Shown here: positions 53,918-62,423 of the stretch, piece after piece | Numbering within the stretch: the stretch's first letter is position 1 | How the letters are laid out: each line of letters begins with the position of its first letter | Origin: Actinosynnema sp. ALI-1.44 | Lineage (GTDB): Bacteria > Actinomycetota > Actinomycetes > Mycobacteriales > Pseudonocardiaceae | Direction of reading: 5' to 3' | DNA: 64,000 nucleotides | Assembly: GCF_001984155.1 (NCBI RefSeq) | Contig: NZ_MTQO01000054.1 | Location: 496,001 to 560,000 of the forward strand | Notes under the pieces: model-generated | What the model saw: only the letters and a program-made list of their open reading frames with translations | What the model was told of the DNA's origin: nothing | The model's database searches: none | Made by a program: the position numbers and the translations under genes

Positions 53918-54550
53918 TCAGATCAGGCCTTCACGCAGCGCGTACGCCACCGCGTGCGAGCGGTTGCGCAGCTGGAACCGGTTGGTCACGTCGTGCAGGA
54001 TGCTCTTGACCGTGCGCTGCGAGTAGCACAGCTGGTCAGCGATTTCCTTAGTGGACAGTCCATTCGCGACCAGCTTGAGCACCTCGGTCTCCCGGTTGGT
54101 GATCCCGGCGAGGTGCAGCCCGCGCGGCTCGAGCACGTGCCGCTGCAGCCGGGAGACCCGGTTGAGCAGCCTGCCCAGCATGTCCGGCGGGAGCGCGCCC
54201 TCGCCCGACGCCGCGGCCTTGACCAGGCGCACCAGCACATCCGGTGTGGTCTCCGAACGGCGGGCCACCGCGCAGACGCCGCCTTCGACGGCGGTGAGGA
54301 TCTCGGCGTCCTCCAGTTCACCCGCGATCAACACGATCCGGGTGAAGCCGCGGACCTGCAGCGTGCGCAGCAGTTGGCTGCCACGCTCGTCGAACCGGTC
54401 GGTAACAACCAGGGCAACAGCGTCCTGGGTCGCCGATTCCTCGTCGACGAGCCAGATCTCCGGCCGCGTCCGCAGGGCCATGTGCACGCCGTTCTGCAGA
54501 ATGGGGTCGGTGGCTCGGACGACGACTGGAGTGCGACGCTGCTCGTGCAT
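53918..54550 (-). CDS. LuxR/NarL-type regulator with degenerate receiver domain
   Basis: 210 residues. The C-terminal HTH, LAGITNRETEVLKLVANGLSTKEIADQLCYSQRTVKSILHDVTNRFQLRNRSHAVAYAL, is intact. The N-terminal part has receiver-like spacing (VVVRATDPILQNGVHMALRTRPEI, VALVVTDRF, FTRIVLIAG) but lacks the acidic pair and the usual Lys, so control by phosphorylation is unlikely. GGGGAGAGA before ATG 54550 is a good ribosome site. It follows the two-component gene pair on the same strand after a hairpin, and its partner is unknown. Confidence 0.85.
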   Translation of the reverse strand: MHEQRRTPVVVRATDPILQNGVHMALRTRPEIWLVDEESATQDAVALVVTDRFDERGSQLLRTLQVRGFTRIVLIAGELEDAEILTAVEGGVCAVARRSETTPDVLVRLVKAAASGEGALPPDMLGRLLNRVSRLQRHVLEPRGLHLAGITNRETEVLKLVANGLSTKEIADQLCYSQRTVKSILHDVTNRFQLRNRSHAVAYALREGLI

Positions 54551-54756
54551 TTCGTTCTCTCTCCCCGCTGAGTGCCGACCGTCCCCAATTCGTCCGGCAC
54601 GTCTTGAACTTTCGACTGCACACAGCCTGCCCGAAGGGGCGTCCCGGCCACATGGGACCGATGTCCCGTTGTTGCCCGACCGGGCACACCCGCGCCCGGG
54701 TACCAACTCCTAGCGCAATGACCCAGTCGGGCAAGGAAAAACGCAACCGAGACCGG

Positions 54757-54781
54757 CTCGTTACGCAAATCCCGTAACGAG
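54757..54781 (-). terminator. Hairpin after the NarL response regulator gene
   Basis: CTCGTTACG (54757-54765) and CGTAACGAG (54773-54781) are perfectly complementary with a seven-base loop, 22 bases past the response-regulator stop. No T-run follows, so the terminator role is moderate-confidence. Confidence 0.5.
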
Positions 54782-54802
54782 TCCTTTTGCGACAGTGACG
54801 GC

Positions 54803-55444
54803 TCAGCCGAGCCCGGCGTTGCGGGCCCGGACGATCGCCTGCGCCCGGTCGGCGACGTGCAGCTTGGTGAAAATGCTGGACACGTGGTTGCGCACGGTCT
54901 TCGGGCTCAGCGAGAGGTCACGCGCGATGGTCGCGTTGCTGTGCCCTTCGGCGATCAGCGCGAGCACTTCCCGCTCCCTGCTCGTGAGTTCGGGAAAGAC
55001 CGGGTCGTTGCTGGGCGGCGGGGTGTTGAAGTAGCCGAGCACCCGGGTGGCGATGTCCGGGCCGAAGATCGCCTCACCGCGGCCGACGCCGTGCACCGCG
55101 CGCACGATCTGGTCCTGGCCTGCGCCTTTGAGCAGGTAGCCGCGTGCGCCCGCGCGCATCGCGGCGAACACCGACTCGCTGTCGTCGAACATCGTCAGCA
55201 CGAGCACGCCGGTGCCGGGCAGTTCGGTGACGATCTGCCTGGTCGCCTCGATCCCGCTGATGTCGGGCAGGTGCAGGTCCATCACGACCACGTCCGGCCG
55301 CAGCGCCTTGGCCGCGCTGACCGCGTCCAGCCCGGTCGCCGCCTCACCGACCACCTCGGTCCCCGGGACGTCGGCGAGCACGGTGCACAGCCCGAACCGG
55401 AACAGCGGGTGATCGTCAACCACCATGACCCGGAGCGGATCCAT
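54803..55444 (-). CDS. NarL/FixJ-family response regulator
   Basis: 213 residues. The receiver domain has the acidic pair in VMVVDDHPLFR, phosphoacceptor Asp in DVVVMDLHLPDISG, and Lys in GYLLKGAGQDQ. The LuxR HTH reads LTSREREVLALIAEGHSNATIARDLSLSPKTVRNHVSSIFTKLHV. It is the cognate partner of the histidine kinase whose stop lies five bases upstream. Targets are unknown. An AGGTG before the ATG and a GTG two codons earlier make the exact start slightly uncertain. Confidence 0.93.
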   Translation of the reverse strand: MDPLRVMVVDDHPLFRFGLCTVLADVPGTEVVGEAATGLDAVSAAKALRPDVVVMDLHLPDISGIEATRQIVTELPGTGVLVLTMFDDSESVFAAMRAGARGYLLKGAGQDQIVRAVHGVGRGEAIFGPDIATRVLGYFNTPPPSNDPVFPELTSREREVLALIAEGHSNATIARDLSLSPKTVRNHVSSIFTKLHVADRAQAIVRARNAGLG

Positions 55445-55449
55445 CACCT

Positions 55450-57729
55450 TTACCCGCCTTCCTTCGGCAGCGGCAACGTGGCGCGCACCTTGGTGCCACC
55501 GCCGTTGCCCGCTGACACGACACAGTCGCCGCCCAGTTCGGTCGCCCGTTCGCGCATCGACCATAACCCGACGCCGGTTGCCGGCTGCTCGGGCAGCCCG
55601 ATTCCGTCGTCGACGACCTCGATGTGCAGGTCGTCGTCCACCCACAGGCGGACCGCGCAGGACCGGGCCGCGGCGTGACGGGTCACGTTCGTCAGCGCTT
55701 CGGACACGATCCGGTACGCGGCGACATCCACGGTCGCCGGCAGCCTCGGCATGCTTATCGGCACTTCCAACTTGATCGTCACGCCCTGATCGTCGGCGCG
55801 TGTCGAGATCGCCTTCGCGTAGGCCCTGATGGCGCCGACCAGGCCGATCCGGTCGAGCTCCGGGGGCCGCAGCCCGTGCGCCAGCCTGCGGATCTCGTTG
55901 ATCGCCCCGTCCAGCTCCTCCTGCAGGGTGCTGAGCAGTTCGCCCTGCGTGGACCCGGGTCCGATCGCCTTGCGGCACGCGTGCAGCCCCAACGAGATCG
56001 CCGCGAGCGTCGGCCCGACGCCGTCGTGCAGGTCGTGCAGCAACCGCCTGCGCTCCTCCTCACGGGCCTGTACGACGTTGTCGCGGCTGCGCCGCAAGTC
56101 CCGGGTCAGCCGGGCGGTGTACACGGCCGCGCCCGCGTGCCTGGCGACCTCGGCGAGTACCAACCTGTCCCGGCGTCCCAGGACTTCCCGGGAAGTCCTG
56201 GGTGCGACGGCCAGCTGCCCGACCACTTCGCCCTGGTAGGACAGGGGCAGCCGGAACAGCTCGCCGCCGGCCTCGCCGAACGTGGCCACGTGCTCGTTGG
56301 GCGCCCCGGCCGGTCCCAGGATCTCGATCGCCACATAGGGCAGCCGCAGCGCGCTGCCGATCGTCTCGACCAACGCGGGCAACGTCTCGTTGGGTGCCCT
56401 CGTCTCCTCCAGCCGCGCGGCGAGCGTGGACACCACGCGGTACGGGTCGTGCGCGTCGCCGAAAAGCCGCTTGTTGATCACCGACTGCAGCCGGGATCGG
56501 AGAGGCTGCACCAGGACCGCGACGCAGGCAGCGGCCGCTGCCTGCTGCCACAGCTCGTCCAGCGGCGGAAACAGCAGCGACAGCAGGCTGACCAGTCCGA
56601 TGTAGAGGCCGATCGTGCCTGCCGACAACGCGCCGTAGACCAGCGAACGGCTGACGACGACCTCGATGTTCAGCGCCCGGTAGCGCAGGATCGCCGCGGC
56701 GACGCCGATCGGCGCGGGCAGGAACGCCAGCGTGTGCAGTTCGCTGGGCAGCAGCGTCCGGCCGATGAGCGCTTCGGGGACGGCGAAGAACACCGAGTAC
56801 AGCAACGCGCCGCCGCCGAGCGACCAGACGACCCAGCGCATTCTGAGGCGGTCCAGTTCGTCCTGCGCCGTGCGGTAGCGGACCACCAGCGTGACCAGGA
56901 TCAGCAGGGGATAGATGTAGAGGACCGGCAACACGGGCGAAGCGAGCAGGCTGAACCGGCTGAGCGGGTCGCCTGCGAACTGCCACGCGTACAGCGCCAT
57001 CAGGCCGTAGAGCACGACCGGGCCGAGATAACTCGCCGCGACCTGCTTGCGGAACGCGTTCTTGTTGTAGACCGTGGGGAACGCGATCGTCATGTGCAGG
57101 GTCGCGGCCCACAGCACCATGAAGCTGGCCTCGCCCGTGAACCACCGCCAGAACTGGCCGCCTGCCACGAGATCGATCGCCTCCAGTTGGAAGTGCGTCG
57201 ACCCGCTCGAGGTGATGAAGCTCAGCGCCGAGGTCAGCAGCGCGGCCTGGGCGGCCGGATCCTTCGGCCGCGCCGTGAAAATCCCGGCCGCGACGATCAG
57301 AATTACCGCGAGGACAAGCAAAGTGGGCCAGTTCTTCCCGACAGCGTCCGCGATCGGGAAAGGTTTCAGTGTTTTCCAGACATCCACCCGCTGCCCGTCG
57401 CGGCGCAGTTCGTAGCGCACGACGTCACCCACCGCGGCCGCCGGGCCGCCGACTCCGTCGACGACCATGTCCCGCACCGGTTTCCCGTTGATCGAGACGA
57501 CCTCGTCGCCCGCCCGGAACAGCCCATCATCGGTCGTTTTCCGGATGACGACGGCGTCGAACGACACCGCCTGATCACCGATGTTGATCACGGTACCGTC
57601 GGACGGGCTCGTGGCCCTGCTCAGCACACACCAGCCGGACGCGGCAAGCAGTGCGAACGCGAGCACCAGGCACGCGGCGGGCACACGCCACGCGCCCGCC
57701 AAGTCGGACACAGCCAGATCATTCCGCAT
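55450..57729 (-). CDS. NarX-type sensor histidine kinase with extracellular PDZ-like domain
   Basis: 759 residues. One membrane helix (about 16-37) is followed by an exported PDZ-like domain (about 60-120, GLFRAGDEVVSINGKPVRDM), then about eight membrane helices (130-405). A GAF-like domain (about 440-545), a HisKA_3 box HDLHDGVGPTLAAISLGLHACR and an HATPase with EALTNVTRHAAA, VVDDGIG and GVGLWSMRERATELGG complete it. A PDZ domain in a kinase sensor is unusual and suggests it binds peptide ends or folded-protein signals outside the cell. It is the first gene of the kinase-regulator pair. The signal is unknown. Confidence 0.9.
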   Translation of the reverse strand: MRNDLAVSDLAGAWRVPAACLVLAFALLAASGWCVLSRATSPSDGTVINIGDQAVSFDAVVIRKTTDDGLFRAGDEVVSINGKPVRDMVVDGVGGPAAAVGDVVRYELRRDGQRVDVWKTLKPFPIADAVGKNWPTLLVLAVILIVAAGIFTARPKDPAAQAALLTSALSFITSSGSTHFQLEAIDLVAGGQFWRWFTGEASFMVLWAATLHMTIAFPTVYNKNAFRKQVAASYLGPVVLYGLMALYAWQFAGDPLSRFSLLASPVLPVLYIYPLLILVTLVVRYRTAQDELDRLRMRWVVWSLGGGALLYSVFFAVPEALIGRTLLPSELHTLAFLPAPIGVAAAILRYRALNIEVVVSRSLVYGALSAGTIGLYIGLVSLLSLLFPPLDELWQQAAAAACVAVLVQPLRSRLQSVINKRLFGDAHDPYRVVSTLAARLEETRAPNETLPALVETIGSALRLPYVAIEILGPAGAPNEHVATFGEAGGELFRLPLSYQGEVVGQLAVAPRTSREVLGRRDRLVLAEVARHAGAAVYTARLTRDLRRSRDNVVQAREEERRRLLHDLHDGVGPTLAAISLGLHACRKAIGPGSTQGELLSTLQEELDGAINEIRRLAHGLRPPELDRIGLVGAIRAYAKAISTRADDQGVTIKLEVPISMPRLPATVDVAAYRIVSEALTNVTRHAAARSCAVRLWVDDDLHIEVVDDGIGLPEQPATGVGLWSMRERATELGGDCVVSAGNGGGTKVRATLPLPKEGG

Positions 57730-57751
57730 GGCCGACAGGGCCGACGAATGT

Positions 57752-58408
57752 CTACCCCTTTGGGTCAGTGCTCGGCTGCTCGACGTCCACCGGGTCGGCG
57801 GCCTTCGGCTCCTCGTACTCCGGTTCGAGAACCCGGATCACCGGGACACCCATCGGGGGCGTTTCGGGTTCGTCGCCCCGCTTGGCGAGCTTCGGCACGA
57901 GCATCAGCACGATCGCGCCGATGCCGATCACCACGGAACCCAGCAACATCCAGACACCGAGCCCATTGGTCTGCTCGACCAGGTTGACGTCGTCCTCGTC
58001 GCCCCCGGACGTGAACGTCCGGAAGAAGAGGAACACGACCGTGAGCGAACCGGCGAGCACGCCCACGCCGCCGGTGCCGATCAGCCGGGCGGCCAGCACC
58101 GGGCCGCTGGCCGGGTGCAGCCGGGTCGAGATCACCCCGAGCAGCCCGGCCACGAGCAGCAACGCGGCGCCGACGGCCACGGGCACACCGAACATCGGGA
58201 AGAACTCGAACGCTCGGTTGTCCGCGCCCCACAGCGTGTACGAGGTCGTGGCACGACGGGACGACGTCCCGGTCGGGTCCCCGAAGCTGTTGTTGAACTC
58301 GAGGAGCGGCATGAAGGAACCGACCGCCGTCAGAACGGCCGCGAGGATCCACACACCGGAGCCGATCTGCCGCAAACGGGCGACGGGCCACTGGGCCGGT
58401 ACGGTCAT
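57752..58408 (-). CDS. Four-helix membrane protein with charged tail
   Basis: 218 residues with four membrane helices (VWILAAVLTAVGSFMPLLEF, VPVAVGAALLLVAGLLGV, GVGVLAGSLTVVFLFFRTF, GLGVWMLLGSVVIGIGAIVLMLV) and an acidic Pro-rich C-terminus ending PVDVEQPSTDPKG. No family is named. Its start overlaps the stop of the upstream gene (ATGA), and both proteins share the same plan, so they are probably paired products of one operon. It lies 22 bases before the kinase gene on the same strand and might be co-transcribed with it. Confidence 0.75.
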   Translation of the reverse strand: MTVPAQWPVARLRQIGSGVWILAAVLTAVGSFMPLLEFNNSFGDPTGTSSRRATTSYTLWGADNRAFEFFPMFGVPVAVGAALLLVAGLLGVISTRLHPASGPVLAARLIGTGGVGVLAGSLTVVFLFFRTFTSGGDEDDVNLVEQTNGLGVWMLLGSVVIGIGAIVLMLVPKLAKRGDEPETPPMGVPVIRVLEPEYEEPKAADPVDVEQPSTDPKG

Positions 58409-59112
58409 TTGTCCTCTCCGTCGAGCTTTCGGGAGATCGTTCCGGGTTCCGGCACGGGCGGCGGTTCGATCGGTGGTTCGGTCTGGACGGGTACGCCATA
58501 GCTTGGCGTCTCCGGTTCCCAGCGTTGCGGTTGGGGCTGTTGTTGTACCTGCGGCTGGGCTGCGGGCATCCGGACCGGCTGCATCGGCGGGTGCGTGGGT
58601 TGGTAGTACGGCGGCGGTGCGTGCACGGGCCGGACGCGCTCCGCCAACGCCAGGACGAGGGCGAACAGCGCGATGACGGTCGCCGCGGTGACCAGGATGA
58701 GCCCGGTGCCGACCTCGACCCGTGTCGGGTCGTCCGAGGACTCGGGCGTGATCATGCCGACGTACCAGGTCAGTGTGGAGTCGACCAGGACGCCGGTGCC
58801 GAAGGCACCCGACACGATCGCGCCCCACCGGCGGGCGGACAACAACGCGACCAGACACGCCACCACCAGCAGGACGGCCGCCAGTATCACGGGGACACCG
58901 AAGTAGGTGGTCGTGACGACGGGCTCGTCGTTGGGGCCGTCGGTGCGGCTCTGCCAGTACCCGGAGTCGAACCGGAAGTCGCGTTGGTAGAGCCGGGAGT
59001 ACACGACGGGGAACGTGGATCCGACCCCGAGCCCGGCCGCGACCAGCCACAACACCCCGGAGACCAGGCGTAAGGGTGACCGCCGCGCGGGCGGCGGGGA
59101 GAAGTCGGTCAT
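58405..59112 (-). CDS. Four-helix membrane protein with Pro/Gln-rich tail
   Basis: 235 residues. Four membrane segments (LVSGVLWLVAAGLGVGSTFP, VPVILAAVLLVVACLVALLS, VSGAFGTGVLVDSTLTWYV, GLILVTAATVIALFALVLAL) precede a cytoplasmic tail rich in Pro and Gln (HPPMQPVRMPAAQPQVQQQP). No recognised domain. It has the same topology as the following gene, which it overlaps by four bases. AGGA seven bases before ATG 59112 supports the start. It may be an accessory to the downstream PDZ-kinase, an inference from position only. Confidence 0.75.
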   Translation of the reverse strand: MTDFSPPPARRSPLRLVSGVLWLVAAGLGVGSTFPVVYSRLYQRDFRFDSGYWQSRTDGPNDEPVVTTTYFGVPVILAAVLLVVACLVALLSARRWGAIVSGAFGTGVLVDSTLTWYVGMITPESSDDPTRVEVGTGLILVTAATVIALFALVLALAERVRPVHAPPPYYQPTHPPMQPVRMPAAQPQVQQQPQPQRWEPETPSYGVPVQTEPPIEPPPVPEPGTISRKLDGEDK

Positions 59113-59191
59113 GCCTAGATCCTGCCACCGGCGGACCGCACACGAATATTTTTCGCCCTCGGGCGTCATAGTGCGGGCGCGGTCGTGTCTT

Positions 59192-59848
59192 TCAGGGTGT
59201 TGGTCGGCCCGAGCGAGGGCCGGGCCGACCAACATCGTGGTAAGCGGCGGCGGCGATGGCCTTCCATTCGTCGAGCAGCCGCGCCCGCCTGGCCGGGTCG
59301 CCGCCGATCATCGCGTCGAGCGCGAGGCCCCTGGTGAGGTTCACCGTCAGCCAGTAGAGCGTCTCCAGCTTCTCGTCCGGCACGTCGACGCCCGCCGCGT
59401 CGCGGTAGATCTCCAGCGTGGAACGACCCAGCGCGCGGTCGACCGGGAGCATCGACCGCCGCAGTTCGTCGTCGGTGCGCGCGGCCACCCACAGTTCCAG
59501 TGCCGCCGTGGACAGCTCGCCGGAGAACCCGCGCCAGAGCAGGTCGATCGCCTCGTGGACGCGCTCCGGCCCCGGCGGGGCCTGCAGCGAGCCGCTGACC
59601 TCGTCGCGCAGGCGTTGGAAGAGGTGCTCGACGGCCGCGGCCATCAGTTCGGCCTTGGTGGTGAAGTGGTGCTGCTGCGCGCCGCGTGACACCCCGGCGC
59701 GGCGACAGATCTCGTGCACGGTGGTGCCGGAGTAGCCGAGGTCGACGAGGCATTCGACGGTGGCGTCGAGCAGCGCGCTCCTCGTGCGCTCACGGCGCTC
59801 CTGCTGGGTGCGCGCCTGTCTCGCCGCCGGTGGTGCCTCTGGGGACAT
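59192..59848 (-). CDS. TetR family regulator, divergent from acyl-CoA dehydrogenase
   Basis: 218 residues. The HTH reads RTRSALLDATVECLVDLGYSGTTVHEICRRAGVSRGAQQHHFTTKAELMAAAVEHL, and a C-terminal ligand domain has RVHEAIDLLWRGFSGELSTAALELWVAARTDDELRRSM. It resembles TetR repressors placed beside fatty-acid oxidation genes. ATG 59848 is chosen. It shares a 73-base promoter gap, containing a palindrome, with the acyl-CoA dehydrogenase gene, which it most likely represses together with itself. Confidence 0.88.
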   Translation of the reverse strand: MSPEAPPAARQARTQQERRERTRSALLDATVECLVDLGYSGTTVHEICRRAGVSRGAQQHHFTTKAELMAAAVEHLFQRLRDEVSGSLQAPPGPERVHEAIDLLWRGFSGELSTAALELWVAARTDDELRRSMLPVDRALGRSTLEIYRDAAGVDVPDEKLETLYWLTVNLTRGLALDAMIGGDPARRARLLDEWKAIAAAAYHDVGRPGPRSGRPTP

Positions 59849-59859
59849 GCCGGGCACTT

Positions 59860-59883
59860 TACATGCAGTCCTGCACGCATGTA
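59860..59883. promoter_or_regulatory. TetR-type operator in the divergent promoter
   Basis: TACATGC (59860-59866) and GCATGTA (59877-59883) are inverted arms around a 10-base spacer that contains a further GCAG/CTGC repeat. The position in the gap between tetR and the dehydrogenase gene fits a repressor site. Confidence 0.55.
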
Positions 59884-59921
59884 CCTTCCGAATGGAATGT
59901 TTTCCGGGGAGAGGCGCGGAC

Positions 59922-61055
59922 ATGACCTGGCTCGACGACGACCTGACTGCCTTCCGTGAGCTGGCCCGCTCGTTCTGCGAGAAGGAGCTCACTCCCCACC
60001 AGGAGCGCTGGGCGGAGGCCAAGCAAGTCGACCGCGAGCTGTGGACGAAGGCGGGCGCGGTCGGCCTGCTCAACCTGAGCGTCCCCGAGGAGTACGGCGG
60101 TGGCGGCGGCACCTTCGCGCACGAGGCCATCCTGCTGCAGGAGCAGGCGCGGGCCGGGGACGACGCGTGGGGTGTGGCCGTCCACAGTGGAATCGTCGCG
60201 CACTACGTGCTGGCCTACGGCACCGAGGAGCAGAAGCAGCGCTGGCTGCCCAGGCTGGCGTCCGGCGAACTGGTCGGCGCGATCGCGATGACCGAGCCGG
60301 GCACCGGATCGGACCTGCAGAGCATCAAGACGAAGGCGATCCGCACCGGCGACACCTACGTGGTCAACGGATCCAAGACGTTCATCACCAACGGCGCGCA
60401 GGCCGGGCTGATCATCGTCGCGGCGAAGACCAACCCGGAGGAGAAGGCGGCGGGCGTGTCCCTCGTCGTCGTGGAAACCGAAGGGGTGGAAGGCTTCCGG
60501 CGCGGCCGGGTGCTCGACAAGATCGGCATGAAGGGCCAGGACACCTCCGAGCTGTACTTCGACAACGTGACCATCCCCGCCGCGAACCTGCTCGGTGAGG
60601 CGGAAGGCCAGGGCTTCATCCAGCTGATGCAGCAGCTGCCGCAGGAGCGGCTGGTGATCGGCGTGACCGCGGTCGCGGCGATGGAACTCGCTGTGCAGCA
60701 GACGATCCAGTACACCAAGGAGCGAACGGCGTTCGGCCGTCCGCTGTTCGGTTTCCAGAACACCAAGTTCGTGCTCGCCGACGCGGCGACCGAGGTCGCG
60801 GTCAGCAAGGCGTTCCTCGACCAGGCGATCACCCGGCACCTCAAGGGCGAACTGGACGTCAACGGCGCGGCGATGGTCAAGATGTGGACGACCGAGCGCC
60901 TCGGCAAGGTCGTGGACGACTGCCTGCAGCTGTTCGGCGGCTACGGCTACATGAACGAGTACCCGATCGCCAAGGCGTGGACGGCGGCACGCGTCCAGCG
61001 CATCTTCGGCGGCACAACGGAGATCATGAAGGAGATCATCGCCCGCACGCTGTAG
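59922..61055 (+). CDS. Acyl-CoA dehydrogenase, long-chain/isovaleryl type
   Basis: 377 residues from ATG 59922 with GGGGAGAGG upstream. Motifs are AIAMTEPGTGSDLQSIKTKA, VNGSKTFITNGAQAGLIIVAAKT, DKIGMKGQDTSELYFDNVTIP and LFGGYGYMNEYPIAKAWTAARVQRIFGGTTEIMKEIIARTL. The usual C-terminal catalytic Glu position is Gly. A Glu in LPQERLVIGV occupies the site used by long-chain and isovaleryl-CoA dehydrogenases, so activity is expected. It introduces the alpha-beta double bond in acyl-CoA with FAD. Regulation is probably by the divergent TetR. Confidence 0.93.
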   Translation: MTWLDDDLTAFRELARSFCEKELTPHQERWAEAKQVDRELWTKAGAVGLLNLSVPEEYGGGGGTFAHEAILLQEQARAGDDAWGVAVHSGIVAHYVLAYGTEEQKQRWLPRLASGELVGAIAMTEPGTGSDLQSIKTKAIRTGDTYVVNGSKTFITNGAQAGLIIVAAKTNPEEKAAGVSLVVVETEGVEGFRRGRVLDKIGMKGQDTSELYFDNVTIPAANLLGEAEGQGFIQLMQQLPQERLVIGVTAVAAMELAVQQTIQYTKERTAFGRPLFGFQNTKFVLADAATEVAVSKAFLDQAITRHLKGELDVNGAAMVKMWTTERLGKVVDDCLQLFGGYGYMNEYPIAKAWTAARVQRIFGGTTEIMKEIIARTL

Positions 61056-61525
61056 ACGCGACAGCCGGATCCGCCGTCCGGGCGCCAAGTGGGACAGGGG
61101 TTTGGCGCGGATGGCTTCGTCGGCTTCATCCCATGCGTCCCACAGGTCCTGGAACGGGCCGAGCTGGTTCATCGTGCCTCCGTGTCTGCGTGTTCGCGAC
61201 TGACGGTGAACGGACGGCTCGTCCGCCGGGATGAAAGTCGCCGACGCCGGTCCGGTAACCCGGTCGGGCGGTGTTGGCGCTGGTGTCCGGCGTGTCGCTG
61301 GACGACTCGCCGCGTTGGTCCGATCCGGTTGAACCATGCGTAGTCGTGCGTGTTCGTAGCGTGAAATCTAGGCCAATCAGGGTCTTCCCCTAATGGGTGA
61401 TTACGGGGTGTGTCCGTCTGCACGGGGAAGCGTTGCCCCCGTAGAGTGATGGCGGTCAGTTTCCGTGTCCGGGGTCAGGGCCGGTGCGGAACCTGGAGGG
61501 GTGCGAGCGGACGGAGTCAAGGCCG
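61056..61525. other. 470-base intergenic region before a small membrane gene
   Basis: On the minus strand ATG 61172 has GGAGG upstream and starts MNQLGPFQDLWDAWDEADEA, but the frame then runs antisense through the whole dehydrogenase gene without a stop. Only its first 38 or so codons look protein-like. On the plus strand TAGAGT (61442-61447), preceded by a short GC hairpin (61422-61442), may be the promoter of the small gene at 61526. Nothing else is seen. Confidence 0.4.
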
Positions 61526-61687
61526 GTGAATCTCAAGAAGATACTCCTGCTGGCAGTGGTTGCGCTGCTGGTGTTTTACCTGATCACACAGCCGACGCAG
61601 TCGGCGAACGCGGTGCAGTCGGTGCTGGGCTGGCTGCGCGACGGGGCCGAAGCGATCATCACGTTTGTCAAGAGCCTGTTCGCTTAA
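61526..61687 (+). CDS. Small single-pass membrane protein conserved in actinobacteria
   Basis: 53 residues: basic start NLKKI, one membrane helix LLLAVVALLVFYLI, then QPTQSANAVQSVLGWLRDGAEAIITFVKSLF, an amphipathic helix. This short pattern, ending in FVKSLF, recurs as an uncharacterised protein family in actinomycetes, from memory. GTG 61526 is the natural start; longer upstream starts add an unlikely Arg-rich stretch. No function is known. Confidence 0.75.
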   Translation: MNLKKILLLAVVALLVFYLITQPTQSANAVQSVLGWLRDGAEAIITFVKSLFA

Positions 61688-61860
61688 TGACGCTGAGTCA
61701 CAGGTAGCGCCGAAGAGCGATCCATCTTGGACCGTCCGGGTGGATTATGGGGAATAAGTCCAGGTGGCGAGATTGATGATGAGTCAACTCTGGATTCTTG
61801 ACCCCGTCCGCCCCTACGGTCTTCGGCAACGAGTGATCATCGCCCCCACAGGAGGCACGC

Positions 61861-62355
61861 ATGGTCGACGACCACGGGGTCGACGCTTTGGTTCGGCAGT
61901 GGACGGCTGAGCGTTCGCAGGACGCGGAAGCGGAGGAGATCAATCGGATTGCCTCGACGTGGCTCGCCGAGGGACCGGTAACCGCTTCTCAACCGGGTAT
62001 CCCGGGTCAGCGGTCCAGGGGCGGTGCCAAGTCGTGGGTGTCCGTGCAGTCGGCCGACCCGCGCTACACCGAGGCGATGGCCAAGCGCCTGCCCGGTGTG
62101 CCCCAGGACCTGGTCGCCTCGGCGGCGGGCTACTGGCAGATGGTCGGCGGGCTCGCCGAAGCCGAGCAGTGGTGGGACGCGGGCATCAGCCCGCTGGACC
62201 AGCGCGCGCTCGACTACCGCGCGGCCGGTCTGGCGCCGTCCGACCTGAGCCGCAGGCTCGGGCCGCTGACGGTGCTCGAGCACCTGCGCCGGGGCAGCGC
62301 GCCCGCGTGGTGCGTCGCGCGGCTGCAGCGGCAGCAGCGCAACGGCGTCGCCTGA
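61861..62355 (+). CDS. Uncharacterised conserved actinobacterial protein
   Basis: 164 residues: DALVRQWTAERSQDAEAEEINRIASTWLAE, a Gly/Arg linker, then TEAMAKRLPGVPQDLVASAAGYWQMVGGLAEAEQWWDAGISPLDQRALDYRAAGLAPSDLSRRLGPLTVLEHLRRG. It is helical, soluble and without membrane segments. No family name recalled. AGGAGG six bases before ATG 61861 is a strong ribosome site. A short tandem repeat spans its stop codon. Confidence 0.7.
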   Translation: MVDDHGVDALVRQWTAERSQDAEAEEINRIASTWLAEGPVTASQPGIPGQRSRGGAKSWVSVQSADPRYTEAMAKRLPGVPQDLVASAAGYWQMVGGLAEAEQWWDAGISPLDQRALDYRAAGLAPSDLSRRLGPLTVLEHLRRGSAPAWCVARLQRQQRNGVA

Positions 62356-62387
62356 ATCGGGTCGCCTGAATCGGGTCGCCTGATCGG
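62347..62387 (+). repeat. 14-base tandem repeat across a stop codon
   Basis: GTCGCCTGAATCGG occurs at 62347-62360 and 62361-62374, and a 13-base variant follows at 62375-62387. Each unit contains TGA. The first TGA is the stop of the gene at 61861. Confidence 0.85.
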
Positions 62388-62423
62388 GACGTAACGGGGC
62401 TCCGCCCTCGTCGTTGACAACCT

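Noticed and set aside
59859-61337. Very long minus-strand frame antisense to the acyl-CoA dehydrogenase gene
   Set aside because: It is the antisense shadow of a clear enzyme gene; only its first few dozen codons outside that gene look protein-like.
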